Assembly (NCBI GenBank): GCA_016285185.1
Contig: JAEEQG010000128.1
Coordinates: 1 to 59,217 of the forward strand
DNA: 59,217 bases
Direction: 5' to 3'
From: Spirochaetota bacterium
GTDB lineage: Bacteria; Spirochaetota; Spirochaetia; Treponematales; Treponemataceae
Of the stretch, positions 37,714 to 46,725 are shown in pieces. Each line of letters begins with the position of its first letter. Within the stretch, counting starts at the first letter, position 1. A program made the position numbers and the translations under genes. The notes beneath the pieces were generated by a model, which saw nothing but the letters and a program-made list of their open reading frames with translations, ran no database searches and was not told where the DNA came from.

Positions 37714-39021
37714 TCAGATTTTCTTTCTCAAAACCATCATCGTAATATCATCACTTGACGGTACAGAATTTCTAAAATTCAAAATATCTTTAGCGATATT
37801 CAAAACTTGTTGTTTTACGGGCAAATCAATATGATTTTTAATCGAATTGACAAAGTTTTCTTTCCCGAACAACATCTTTTTGTCGTTTTCGGTATCCGTA
37901 ATTCCGTCAGTGTACAAAATAAGCTCGTCACCCGAATCCATCCTGATAAACTGAGATTTGTACGAAGCAGCCATACCGCTCATACCGATAACACCGATGG
38001 AACTTGGCAGCCGTTCCACAAAAAAGCATTCCTTTTGCTTGCATTTGTACAAAATAGGGTAAGGATGACCGGCGTTTACAAGTTCAATCTTGTCGTCACC
38101 CATTCTGACCAGAACACCGGTGAGATAATTTTCAATATCAGCCTTTTCCTGAATGATACGCATATTGATACGGCTGAGAATTTCTGACAAATCGGTATCT
38201 GAAACTTTGTAAAACTCCTGATGTATAATGTTTTTTACCAACATTGTTACCAACCCCGAAGCAAGACCATGACCCGAAATATCAAATATACCGATACCGT
38301 CTATTGTATCCTGCCGGTGATAAATATCAAACAAATCACCAGAAATAGCTGCCATCGGTAAGTTGTAGTAGGCTACTTCCCAATCACTGAATTCAATCGG
38401 CTCAAGCTTAAAAAAGTTCTGTTGAACAACTGAGGCAAGTCTTATTTCTTTATTCAATGACTCGTTTTTATTCTGGAGATTGTTTTCGATTCTGTAAACA
38501 ACCAGTGTAAAAACCAAAAGCATTGTAATAATCGTGCCTATAGTAATACCCATGTTCATATATCTTAATGTCTGTGCGAGCAAAGGTGACAACTCATATT
38601 TCGGTGCAACTTCAAGGTTTTCGTAGCCGATAAATACAAGACCGGAGATAATAGCAACAGGTAAAGAAAACTTAAAATTATTCTCAAAAAGAACAAAAGG
38701 CATTAATCCCATCAACAAGATAAAATAATAAAAGCTGGGAAAAGTGCCCAAAAAATATGTGGCAAGAATCTGATGCACAATTATTTCGCTAAAGCCGATC
38801 AAATACGGAGCAATAAATGATTTGCATTTTGAAGAATAAACAAGCAAAAAAGTAAATACGCTGACACTGATTATGTTATAAGAAGCAACAGTATAAATTT
38901 TGAGGATAAAACATAGGATAAGAATTATAACATGATATACAAGTGAAAAAAGTGAAGTAAACTGTATAATGAATCTTGTCCGCGATTCATTAGTATTTAA
39001 TCTTTGGAAAAAAGGAAACAT
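37714..39021 (-). CDS. Membrane PP2C-type (SpoIIE/RsbU-like) serine phosphatase
   Basis: A 435-residue protein with six or seven membrane segments in residues 15-185, a short helix, then a SpoIIE-type PPM phosphatase domain. The metal motif regions are AAISGDLFDIYH near residue 225, GIFDISGHGLASGLV near 245 and ELILYTDGITDTEN near 365. Members typically dephosphorylate an anti-sigma-factor antagonist with a STAS domain. A STAS-like domain is encoded at 32176-33423, but linking them is inference. ATG 39021 follows a perfect TATAAT by 6 bases; no ribosome site. Confidence 0.9.
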   Translation of the reverse strand: MFPFFQRLNTNESRTRFIIQFTSLFSLVYHVIILILCFILKIYTVASYNIISVSVFTFLLVYSSKCKSFIAPYLIGFSEIIVHQILATYFLGTFPSFYYFILLMGLMPFVLFENNFKFSLPVAIISGLVFIGYENLEVAPKYELSPLLAQTLRYMNMGITIGTIITMLLVFTLVVYRIENNLQNKNESLNKEIRLASVVQQNFFKLEPIEFSDWEVAYYNLPMAAISGDLFDIYHRQDTIDGIGIFDISGHGLASGLVTMLVKNIIHQEFYKVSDTDLSEILSRINMRIIQEKADIENYLTGVLVRMGDDKIELVNAGHPYPILYKCKQKECFFVERLPSSIGVIGMSGMAASYKSQFIRMDSGDELILYTDGITDTENDKKMLFGKENFVNSIKNHIDLPVKQQVLNIAKDILNFRNSVPSSDDITMMVLRKKI

Positions 39022-39027
39022 AGTTTA

Positions 39028-39056
39028 ATTATACACGATAGATTTTAGTTTTTCCA
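39028..39056 (-). promoter_or_regulatory. Predicted promoter of the PP2C phosphatase (leaderless)
   Basis: Perfect TATAAT at 39028-39033, with a 17-base spacer to TGGAAA at 39051-39056. Six bases separate the -10 from the ATG. Confidence 0.55.
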
Positions 39057-39142
39057 TCATAATTGGTTTTTTCGCCCTTTTTATACTCTTAGCCTATTTT
39101 AATGGAAGAGAACTTGTTCTTCTGTGACTTTTTTTTGTGTCG

Positions 39143-39925
39143 TTAATCAAAGCTGTTGCGGGAGAGAGGTGAACCTATCCAGATTCCCTCGTTGCCCAAA
39201 AACTCGAGTTTTTGACTGTCAATAAGTATTTGTACACGTTCTACCGTGCTGAATTCGGTCGCAGTGTAGACAATCTGCATCAGCTGGCCAAAGTAGCCCT
39301 GTGAACCGTATTTGTTCCACTGAAAATCATCGTTGAAATTCAAAAAGGCAACCTTGTCTTTTACCGTTGCCGAGATAAGCCTTGTACCTTCCGGTATCAG
39401 CGAGACATAGTTCTTTCCTTCTTCTTCAGCATTGGGGCCGTTCAGGAGAGTCTTGATTGCGGGTGCCAGAGGTGACGCGGCAGGGACTTCTCTCTCGACT
39501 GCTTTTCGTAGCAGGGAGCCTGTTCCGTCTATGTACATAAAATACAGATTGGTTTTTGTCATTTTTGTATCAGCGGGAACAACTTCGGTAACAATGTCGT
39601 TTTCGCTTTTGAGGATCTGTTCTTCGGCTTCGTTTCCGGTGTCTTCGGTTACGGCTGTGATGTCGACCGGGGTTCCTGTGTTTGTCTGGAGAGGAATTGT
39701 TACGGCTTCGGTATTGTTCTTTATGTCCAATTCAACCGGTTCGGAGGTGTCTTCTTCATCAACCTGGATTGTTGTTGTTTGTTTTCCGAATACTGATTCA
39801 AAGAACTTTGTCTCGTCAAGAACATTCTTTATTTTGTTCGCATTAACCAAAAAAAGAGCGATAATTATCGTTCCAAAAACAATACAAAACAAAACAACAG
39901 GTGAATTTGATTTTTTTTGTGCCAT
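39143..39925 (-). CDS. GerMN-domain membrane-anchored protein
   Basis: A 260-residue protein with a single N-terminal membrane anchor (about residues 9-28), an acidic low-complexity linker rich in Thr, Glu and Asp (about 45-110) and a C-terminal GerMN domain (TNLYFMYIDG, then AIKTLLNGP and RVQILIDSQKLEFL). The domain was first seen in spore germination protein GerM but is widespread in non-sporulating bacteria, where it probably binds envelope polymers. ATG 39925 is used; the longer frame runs into the divergent ptsI promoter. Confidence 0.85.
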   Translation of the reverse strand: MAQKKSNSPVVLFCIVFGTIIIALFLVNANKIKNVLDETKFFESVFGKQTTTIQVDEEDTSEPVELDIKNNTEAVTIPLQTNTGTPVDITAVTEDTGNEAEEQILKSENDIVTEVVPADTKMTKTNLYFMYIDGTGSLLRKAVEREVPAASPLAPAIKTLLNGPNAEEEGKNYVSLIPEGTRLISATVKDKVAFLNFNDDFQWNKYGSQGYFGQLMQIVYTATEFSTVERVQILIDSQKLEFLGNEGIWIGSPLSRNSFD

Positions 39926-39934
39926 AACATTTGA

Positions 39935-39963
39935 ATTATAATACAACAAAAAGAGATTGTCAT
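39935..39963 (-). promoter_or_regulatory. Promoter of the GerMN gene (near-leaderless)
   Basis: ATGACA at 39958-39963, 17-base spacer, perfect TATAAT at 39935-39940. The ATG at 39925 follows after 9 bases with no ribosome site. Its -35 lies 8 bases from the -35 of the divergent ptsI promoter. Confidence 0.75.
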
Positions 39964-39971
39964 CACTGTAT

Positions 39972-40000
39972 TTGACAGCATGCGCGCGCACTGGTATTAT
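39972..40000 (+). promoter_or_regulatory. Consensus promoter of ptsI-der-merR-rsm22-like operon (leaderless)
   Basis: Perfect TTGACA at 39972-39977, exactly 17 bases, then TATTAT at 39995-40000. Seven bases later comes the ATG at 40008, so transcription is expected at the start codon itself. The spacer holds an alternating GC run (GCGCGCGC). Confidence 0.85.
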
Positions 40001-40007
40001 GGTTTTT

Positions 40008-41726
40008 ATGAACATTGTAAATGGTATTCCGGTTTCCAATGGCTGCCGCAAAGGCAGGCTTTTTATTATTCCTGACAGAAATGAAACAGAAATCTCAAAG
40101 AACAGTATCAAGCCGTCAGAAATTGAACCACAGTGGAACCTTTTTTTGAATGCCGTTCAGCAAGTAAAAAACGATTTGCAGTCCATGTCGGATTCCGACA
40201 ATCCCGATGAAAAGAAGATTTTTGAAAGCTACAAAATGATGCTCGAAGACCAGGTTTTTATCGACGAGATAAAAAAGGAATTTACAAGCCGTCTCTTGAA
40301 CATCAGCTACATTGTTCTTACCAAATACCGCAAGTCAGCGGAAATGCTCATCGCGGCCAACAACGATTACCTCAAACAGCGCGCCGACGACATCTGCGAC
40401 GTATACGGACGTGTTGTCCAAATTTTGAACGGTTCCGAAAAACACAACTTTGATAACATCCCGCAGAACGCCGTTGTTTTTGCCAAAAACCTGCAGCCGA
40501 CCGATGCCGTCGCTCTCGAAAAAAAGCAGCCTCTTGCCGTTATCCTGCAGGAAGGCGGACCGAACAGCCACTTTGCTATCCTGATACGCAACTATGGCAT
40601 TCCGGCTGTGTTCGGGCTCAGCGCTTTTCCAAAATCAGCCGCCATGAATGACGAAGTTATTGTCGACGGCGCAAAGGGAATCGTCATTCTCGACCCGGAC
40701 AAAACCACCTTGGAAGAATATTCCAAAAAGGAACAGCAGGAACTTTCGCAGAGCCGCCGTCTTTCCGCACTCAAAAAACAGCCCGCAAAAACAAAAGACG
40801 GTTTTGTTGTTTCGCTTTTTGCAAACATAAGTTCCCCCGAAGAAGCACAAACAGCACTTAAACAGGGCGCTGACGGTATCGGGCTTTTCCGTACCGAATT
40901 CCTTTTTATAAAAGAAAACCGCCTTCTCACCGAAGAAGAACAGTTTTTGGCATACAAAAGCGTTCTCCAGACGATGAAAGACAAGCCCGTTACAATCCGC
41001 ACGCTGGACATCGGTGCCGACAAGATAATCGAGAATGCCGACTACAAAGGCCTGGACGAAGAAAACCCTCTGCTCGGCTGGCGCGGTATCCGCTTTTGTC
41101 TGGACAACAAAGAGCTTTTTATCACACAGCTACGTGCGCTGTACCGTGCAAGCGTCTACGGAAAACTCAAAATCATGTTCCCGATGATTACAAGCTGTGA
41201 CGAGGTCGAAATCATCCTCAAGCTTGTAAAGACCGTAAAGGCTTCTCTCAAAAAAGAAGGCTTGCCCTTTACCGAAGATGTTCCGCTCGGTGTAATGATA
41301 GAAACACCATCTGCCGCCATCGTCTCAGACTTTCTTGCCAAAAAGTGCAGCTTTTTTTCAATCGGAACGAACGACCTCACACAGTATTCGCTCAGCGTAG
41401 ACAGGGACAACAGCAAGGTTTCGTCACTTTATGCCGAGACCCATCCTGCCGTTCTGCGCCTTATCAATACAACCGTCAAAAACGCCAAAAAACGCCGGAT
41501 TCCTGTCTCGGTCTGCGGTGAATTTGCTTCCCGGCCAGAGGGTCTCATGCTTTTGGCAGGAATGGGAATAGACCAGTTGAGTATGAGCTGCGCCATGATA
41601 CCCGCCGCAAAGGACATTCTCAGCAGGTACACCGCCACGGAATTGGAGCAGATTGCAAAAAAAGCCCTGAGAACCAATACTGCTTTAAAAATCAATGAAG
41701 AACTAAAACGGAAACTTGATAAATGA
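40008..41726 (+). CDS. ptsI: Phosphoenolpyruvate-protein phosphotransferase (PTS Enzyme I)
   Basis: Takes phosphate from phosphoenolpyruvate and passes it to HPr. The 572 residues match the family length. The active-site histidine is H188 in GGPNSHFAIL; the PEP-binding domain has GADGIGLFRTEFLF, ENPLLGWRGIRF and the C-terminal CGEFASRPE cysteine. There is no GAF domain, so it is the sugar/HPr type rather than PtsP. ATG 40008 is favoured because ATG 39999 lies inside the -10 element. No HPr or Enzyme II gene is in the window; der overlaps its stop codon. Confidence 0.95.
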   Translation: MNIVNGIPVSNGCRKGRLFIIPDRNETEISKNSIKPSEIEPQWNLFLNAVQQVKNDLQSMSDSDNPDEKKIFESYKMMLEDQVFIDEIKKEFTSRLLNISYIVLTKYRKSAEMLIAANNDYLKQRADDICDVYGRVVQILNGSEKHNFDNIPQNAVVFAKNLQPTDAVALEKKQPLAVILQEGGPNSHFAILIRNYGIPAVFGLSAFPKSAAMNDEVIVDGAKGIVILDPDKTTLEEYSKKEQQELSQSRRLSALKKQPAKTKDGFVVSLFANISSPEEAQTALKQGADGIGLFRTEFLFIKENRLLTEEEQFLAYKSVLQTMKDKPVTIRTLDIGADKIIENADYKGLDEENPLLGWRGIRFCLDNKELFITQLRALYRASVYGKLKIMFPMITSCDEVEIILKLVKTVKASLKKEGLPFTEDVPLGVMIETPSAAIVSDFLAKKCSFFSIGTNDLTQYSLSVDRDNSKVSSLYAETHPAVLRLINTTVKNAKKRRIPVSVCGEFASRPEGLMLLAGMGIDQLSMSCAMIPAAKDILSRYTATELEQIAKKALRTNTALKINEELKRKLDK

Positions 41727-43201
41727 AAGATATCGAAATCCCATTGAACGAAGAAAATACAGAACCTGAAAATACCCTTCCCTTTGATCCGGAAAAAAAA
41801 TATCACAACCTGCCTTTGCTTGTAATCGCCGGCCGCCCTAATGTGGGCAAATCAACCTTGTTCAACAGGCTGCTCTCATACCGCAGGGCAATAACCGACC
41901 CTACTCCCGGTGTAACACGCGATCCTATTGAAGAAGACTGCTTTATCGGCGGTTACCCCGTAAGGCTTATGGACACAGGCGGATTCAAGCTTGAGCGCGA
42001 AAACGGCACTGCAGAAGCCATGCTGGATGAGCTTGTAGTTGAAAAATCCCTTGAGGCGCTTAAAAAGGCTGACCTGATTCTCCTCTTGCTCGAAGCCGGA
42101 ACGGTGACGGCCGAGGACGAAGAATTCCTTGCCCTGCTCCGCCCATACTGGAACAAGGTAATCGCTGCCGTAAACAAAACAGAGGGCGGCCGTCTGCAGG
42201 AAGAAGCCTACAATTTTTACCAGTACGGTTTTGATTCGCTGCTTTTTATCAGTGCCGAACACGGCGACCACATCCCCGAACTCGAAGAAGAAATCATAAA
42301 GCATTTGGATTTTTCAGCCGTCGAAGAAGGTGAAGAAGAAAAACGCATCAAAATCGCCATCATCGGAAAACCCAATACCGGCAAATCCACACTCTCCAAC
42401 AGGCTTACACATTCAAACGCCTCAATCGTGAGCAACTATGCCGGAACGACGAGAGACATCGTTGAGGGTGATTTTGAATACCGCGATACAAAGTTCCATA
42501 TCATAGACACAGCCGGTATACGTAAAAAGTCCAAGGTTACCGAAAACGTCGAGTATTATTCCGTAAACAGGGCAATCAAAGCTCTGGACTCAGCCGACAT
42601 CGTATTTCATATGATAGATGCGCAGGAAGGCTTGGCGGAACAGGACAAAAAAATCATCGCGCTTGCCTGCGAAAGAGGCTTGGGCGTTATCTTTGTCCTT
42701 AACAAGTGGGATACGCAGGAACAGGACAAAAAGACGTTCCGAAAGACCGAAGAAAACATCAAGATAATGTTCGGGCAGATGAGCTATGCTCCGGTTTTGC
42801 CTTTGTCAGCCCTTAAGGGTGAAGGTGTAAAGAACCTTTTGGACAAGGCGATAGAAATATACGGACAGCTTTCCAAAAAAATAGAAACAGGAATTTTGAA
42901 CAACGCATTGAAAGAGTGGGTTCAGTCTTATCCACCGCCGGCAAGCCTTGCAGGCCGGTTCAAGGTTCGCTACATTGTGCAGACAAGCACAAATCCCGTA
43001 AAGTTTCTGATTTTCTGTACCCGCCCGGAAGTTGTACCGAACACCTACCTCACATTCCTAAAAAACAGGATCCGCAACGATTTGGGATTTTCGCAGATAC
43101 CTGTTGAACTTGAACTAAAAGCAAGCCGCAAAAAGTGGGAATCTTACGAAAAATCCCGAGAGTCCCGAAGGAATTCGAATGGCCGCGCTGACGACAGGTG
43201 A
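41723..43201 (+). CDS. der: Ribosome-associated GTPase Der (EngA)
   Basis: Tandem GTPase needed for 50S ribosome assembly, 492 residues. Two G domains are visible: GRPNVGKSTLFNRL with DTGGFKLE, and GKPNTGKSTLSNRL with DTAGIRKK and NKWD, followed by the KH-like C-terminal domain (PPASLAGRFKVRYIVQTSTNP). In domain 1 the G4 motif reads NKTE rather than NKxD. An N-terminal extension of about 30 acidic residues precedes the first G domain. Its ATG overlaps the ptsI TGA. Confidence 0.95.
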   Translation: MKDIEIPLNEENTEPENTLPFDPEKKYHNLPLLVIAGRPNVGKSTLFNRLLSYRRAITDPTPGVTRDPIEEDCFIGGYPVRLMDTGGFKLERENGTAEAMLDELVVEKSLEALKKADLILLLLEAGTVTAEDEEFLALLRPYWNKVIAAVNKTEGGRLQEEAYNFYQYGFDSLLFISAEHGDHIPELEEEIIKHLDFSAVEEGEEEKRIKIAIIGKPNTGKSTLSNRLTHSNASIVSNYAGTTRDIVEGDFEYRDTKFHIIDTAGIRKKSKVTENVEYYSVNRAIKALDSADIVFHMIDAQEGLAEQDKKIIALACERGLGVIFVLNKWDTQEQDKKTFRKTEENIKIMFGQMSYAPVLPLSALKGEGVKNLLDKAIEIYGQLSKKIETGILNNALKEWVQSYPPPASLAGRFKVRYIVQTSTNPVKFLIFCTRPEVVPNTYLTFLKNRIRNDLGFSQIPVELELKASRKKWESYEKSRESRRNSNGRADDR

Positions 43202-43520
43202 AGTTGAAAAACTTACAGGCGTAAAATCTCATGTTCTGCGTTATTGGGAAGACAACATTCCGTTTTTGTCACCGCAAAAAGACTCATTCGGCAGGCGGCT
43301 CTATTCTTCGAGGGATGTGCAGATAATCCTGAGGCTCAAGCATCTGATACAAGAGAAAAAATACACTGTTGAGGGTGCGCAGGAACAGCTTGTTCTGGAA
43401 GCGACCAATTCCGACAAAACAAATCTTGTCAAAGAAATCAACATGCTCAAAAACGAGTTGATAGACATTTACAGGATTATACAGGCACAAAAAGGTGAGG
43501 AACCCGATGGAGAAAAATAA
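43179..43520 (+). CDS. MerR-family transcriptional regulator
   Basis: A 113-residue DNA-binding protein: a MerR winged helix (residues 1-70, TTGEVEKLTGVKSHVLRYWE and RLYSSRDVQIILRLKHLI) and a short C-terminal dimerisation coiled coil. There is no ligand-binding domain, so it resembles the small MerR proteins often found near ribosomal genes. AAGGA lies 6 bases before the ATG, inside the end of der, which it overlaps by 23 bases. Confidence 0.9.
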   Translation: MAALTTGEVEKLTGVKSHVLRYWEDNIPFLSPQKDSFGRRLYSSRDVQIILRLKHLIQEKKYTVEGAQEQLVLEATNSDKTNLVKEINMLKNELIDIYRIIQAQKGEEPDGEK

Positions 43521-44814
43521 CGGCACACCTTTTTACAAAAATCTTGCCACAAAGAAAAAGCCCAAAAAGGTTGTTCAACCACAAAACAAATCCGTACCCA
43601 AAAAGGGTTCTCCTGCAACAAAAAAGGAAAGGTCTGCCGCCTATCCATACAAAATTACAAGTTCGCTTTTTGGCCGCATTCCGGCGGATGCTTCTTCGTT
43701 TTTGAATAACTTTGACTCGGCGATTCAAAGCGTTTATCCGCTCAGTGCCAAGCAACTCCAGCAGCTGCCCAAAAACATAAACGAATTGTCGCACCAGCTT
43801 ACCGACGAACGCTCGGACCGCAGGCTCGGCTATATGAACAGTCAAATCAATCTGCTGGCTTATGCGCACTATTTTCAGTGGTGGAATCTATACCGGTTCA
43901 CCTCGCTGTTCTCGTCTTTTCCGGAAGATGCTTTTAGCTTTTTAAAATCGAATTCCTTTGCCCTTGATATCGGATCCGGTCCATTGACAATACCGATCGC
44001 TCTGTGGCTTTCCCGCCCGGAACTGCGTAATCTCAACCTTACCTTTTATGTTCTGGACATCTCGCAGACCGCGCTCAAACTCGGCGAAGAATTGTTCCTT
44101 TCTGCAGCAGCTGCCTGTCCTGCATCCAACAACAGTGATCCGTGGAAGATTGTCCGCGTTAAGGGCAACATTACTACGGAAATCAAGCAAAAGGTATCTT
44201 TTGTCACTTGCGCAAACATGTTCAACGAGTTGATACAGAATTCGGAAAAATCGCTGATTGCGCTTTCAAAGGAATACACGCGAACTCTGTTGTCGTATGC
44301 GGATAAGAATGCGGCTGTGCTGATCATTGAACCGGGCATACCCAAAGACTCGCATTTTGTGTCGCTGCTCAGAAATAATTTTGTCAAAAGCGATTTTTCG
44401 GTTGTGGCACCGTGCTCACACAGCGAACATTGTCCGATGGGCGGCGCAAACAGCAAAAAGTGGTGTCACTTTACGCTGGACACAAAGTATGCTCCCAAAA
44501 AGCTGACTGAGCTTTCGACTGCAGCTTTTTTGCCCAAGGAAGACGTTACGTTGTCCTTTGTTTTTGCTTCGAATTTTAAAAAGCTGCAGGAAAAAAGATA
44601 TCTTACGCTACGGGTTTTTTCGGATGTTATCAAACTGCCTGGCGGCATTGTCGGCAGATACGCCTGTTCTGTACTTGGTTTGGTTCTTGTGACGGGAAGC
44701 CCTACCCTAAAACTGAAAAGCGGTGTTGAGCTTTTGGTCAGCATTTCGCCTGAAAAGGCCGACAAGCTGCCGATAGACATAAAAAGCGGTGCTTATGTAA
44801 TCAACATAGGATAA
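43507..44814 (+). CDS. Rsm22-like ribosomal methyltransferase-fold protein
   Basis: A 435-residue protein resembling the Rsm22 family (PF09243), SAM-dependent-methyltransferase-fold proteins tied to small-subunit assembly, especially in mitochondria. A lysine-rich N-terminus of about 45 residues is followed by a Rossmann segment with DIGSGPLTIPIAL near residue 150, FNELI, IIEPGIPKDS near 280, and the family cysteine motif PCSHSEHCP...KKWCHF near 305-325, which could bind iron-sulphur or zinc. GAGG lies 6 bases before the ATG. It overlaps merR and ends the ptsI operon. Confidence 0.72.
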   Translation: MEKNNGTPFYKNLATKKKPKKVVQPQNKSVPKKGSPATKKERSAAYPYKITSSLFGRIPADASSFLNNFDSAIQSVYPLSAKQLQQLPKNINELSHQLTDERSDRRLGYMNSQINLLAYAHYFQWWNLYRFTSLFSSFPEDAFSFLKSNSFALDIGSGPLTIPIALWLSRPELRNLNLTFYVLDISQTALKLGEELFLSAAAACPASNNSDPWKIVRVKGNITTEIKQKVSFVTCANMFNELIQNSEKSLIALSKEYTRTLLSYADKNAAVLIIEPGIPKDSHFVSLLRNNFVKSDFSVVAPCSHSEHCPMGGANSKKWCHFTLDTKYAPKKLTELSTAAFLPKEDVTLSFVFASNFKKLQEKRYLTLRVFSDVIKLPGGIVGRYACSVLGLVLVTGSPTLKLKSGVELLVSISPEKADKLPIDIKSGAYVINIG

Positions 44815-44847
44815 AAAAAGGGCTGCCCATTATGGACAGCCTTTTTT
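44815..44847. terminator. Bidirectional terminator between the rsm22-like and immunophilin genes
   Basis: A-run, GGCTG stem (44821-44825) with CAGCC (44837-44841), a CC/GG inner pair, then a T-run. Both flanks allow termination of either convergent transcript. Confidence 0.8.
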
Positions 44848-44864
44848 ATATTAAAAACGGTTTA

Positions 44865-45896
44865 TCAGTCTGCTACTTCGACTACTTCAATGTCGAACAT
44901 AATCGGAGTATTAGGCGGAATAACGTTTCCAGCACCTCTGTCACCGTATGCGAGATCCGGTGGCAAAAGCACTGTGCGTTTTTCATTGAGTTTCATGTCC
45001 TGAACCATCAGATCAAAACCTGGAATCATGTTTCCGGATGCTGTCTCAAATTCAAGATCATCATGCATGTCTGTGCTATCAAAAACACGACCATTGAGAA
45101 AGTAACCCTTGTACTTGCAGGTTACGCTTTTTCCCTTTCCGATTTTGTCACCTTTACCCTCTTTAACTATTTTGTATCTGAGTTCATTCTCGAGCTTTTC
45201 AAAACCGTCTGAGTATTTGTCCATCAATGCTGTAAGCTGTGTCCGTTTTTTGGTTTCGGTTTCTTTTACAATTCTATCAAAATCAGCCTGTGTTGCTGTA
45301 AACTTTTCTGCTTCGGCACCCTGTCTGACAATCGTAATCTTTTTCATTACATCATTCTGCAGAGTCTTGTTGACCACATTCTGTCCTGCAATTACACGAC
45401 CGAAAATTGTATGTTTTCCATCAAGCCAATGTGTGGCTACTTGAGTAATAAAAAACTGGCTGCCATTTGTTCCCGCGCCGGCATTTGCCATTGCCAGAAC
45501 ACCAGGACTTGAAAAATTGAGACTTGGTACGATTTCATCGGCAAAACGATACCCTGGTCCACCCATTCCTGTTCCAGTTGGATCACCACCCTGAATCATA
45601 AAATCCTGTTTATCTCCGTTTGCACGGCTGATTACTCTGTGAAATTTAAGTCCGTCATAATAGGGCTTGCCCTTGGCTGCATCGAGTGTCCCTTCAGCAA
45701 GACCTACAAAGTTTGTTACGGTCAAAGGTGTTTCCTTGTAATAAAGCTGTAGGATGATATTTCCTTTTGTTGCTTCAATTATAGCAAAAACACCTTCTTT
45801 GCCTTCTATCAGTTTTAAACTGCTTTCCATTGAATCGCATCCTCCAAATGATAATATTGAAAAAGCCAAAACAAAAAATAATACTATTTTTTTCAT
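44865..45896 (-). CDS. Dual immunophilin lipoprotein: cyclophilin-FKBP fusion peptidyl-prolyl isomerase
   Basis: A 343-residue lipoprotein (lipobox SFGGC, Cys20) with two different prolyl isomerase domains. Residues about 37-190 are a cyclophilin ([41 protein letters not shown]); a helical linker of about 45 residues follows; residues about 245-343 are an FKBP ([49 protein letters not shown]). It should act on the outer face of a membrane. GGAGG precedes the ATG at 45896. It ends the cluster rpmH-rnpA-yidD-yidC-jag, fitting a role in folding exported proteins. Confidence 0.93.
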   Translation of the reverse strand: MKKIVLFFVLAFSILSFGGCDSMESSLKLIEGKEGVFAIIEATKGNIILQLYYKETPLTVTNFVGLAEGTLDAAKGKPYYDGLKFHRVISRANGDKQDFMIQGGDPTGTGMGGPGYRFADEIVPSLNFSSPGVLAMANAGAGTNGSQFFITQVATHWLDGKHTIFGRVIAGQNVVNKTLQNDVMKKITIVRQGAEAEKFTATQADFDRIVKETETKKRTQLTALMDKYSDGFEKLENELRYKIVKEGKGDKIGKGKSVTCKYKGYFLNGRVFDSTDMHDDLEFETASGNMIPGFDLMVQDMKLNEKRTVLLPPDLAYGDRGAGNVIPPNTPIMFDIEVVEVAD

Positions 45897-45927
45897 AATT
45901 ACCTCCAATGCAAAATTTGTAAGTTAT

Positions 45928-46725
45928 TTATGAATTCAGTTTTGAATACATTTCTTCAAACCAGACAGATAAGGCTTCTACCCTGGCGGCAAAAGATTTT
46001 TTTAATTTGTTCTCGATCATCGATACAGATGCAACATCAGATTCTACTAGCGCATAAAGAACCATAGAATCACCGAGATCTACAATTTCAATAGAAATGA
46101 TCAAATCTTCAGGTTTGATTATAGGGATCCCTAAAAAGCGGATTGCATCGTAATTGGAACAGATTGTCAAAACTTCTTTTTCGTTTTGTCTGTAATCGTA
46201 TTTGTAAACATAACGTCCGAATGTTAAGTCTTTTTGTATCGCATACAGAGAAACCCCGTCAGCGTTACCTTCAACAGGATCGGGAACTTTTGTTTTGTCT
46301 TCGGGACTTGCGATAACGTAGGACTCGTCATAGAGGGTTCTCATCTTTTTGCGGCTTGGAGAATAGTATTCCATGCCTTCCAAAGAAGAGATAGACCGCA
46401 GTATGACAGAAATATCGTCGATTTCTGCGCCGGCTTCTGTCGGAGTTTTCTTTTCATAATACTTTAATGCTTCATAATAGAAGACAGGTTTTGATGTTTT
46501 TCCACTGTCTGCCCAAAGAGACGGCAATGTTTTTCCGATAGCAGTTTTTGGAACGAGATTCGGTTCATATTCTTCCATATAAACCGTTTTTTCGATTTTC
46601 TTTTCTTTTCTAAGTTCTTCTGCCACATCGGCTGAAAAAATATCTTCCAAAGTCAGTTTTTCAGCTGCCAAAAGGCTGAAATCAAAGAGAAGAACACATA
46701 AAACAGCAATAAGTTTTCTTATCAA
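45928..46725 (-). CDS. Exported protein of unknown function
   Basis: A 265-residue protein with an N-terminal signal peptide (cleavage likely after SLLAA). I do not recognise the mature part, which looks like a soluble alpha-beta periplasmic protein (segments such as LEGMEYYSPSRKKMRTLYDESY recall other treponemal exported proteins). The start is TTG at 46725, directly after the jag stop codon, with GGGAG 7 bases upstream; this is the only start that retains the signal peptide. The immunophilin lipoprotein follows by 31 bases. Confidence 0.7.
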   Translation of the reverse strand: MIRKLIAVLCVLLFDFSLLAAEKLTLEDIFSADVAEELRKEKKIEKTVYMEEYEPNLVPKTAIGKTLPSLWADSGKTSKPVFYYEALKYYEKKTPTEAGAEIDDISVILRSISSLEGMEYYSPSRKKMRTLYDESYVIASPEDKTKVPDPVEGNADGVSLYAIQKDLTFGRYVYKYDYRQNEKEVLTICSNYDAIRFLGIPIIKPEDLIISIEIVDLGDSMVLYALVESDVASVSMIENKLKKSFAARVEALSVWFEEMYSKLNS

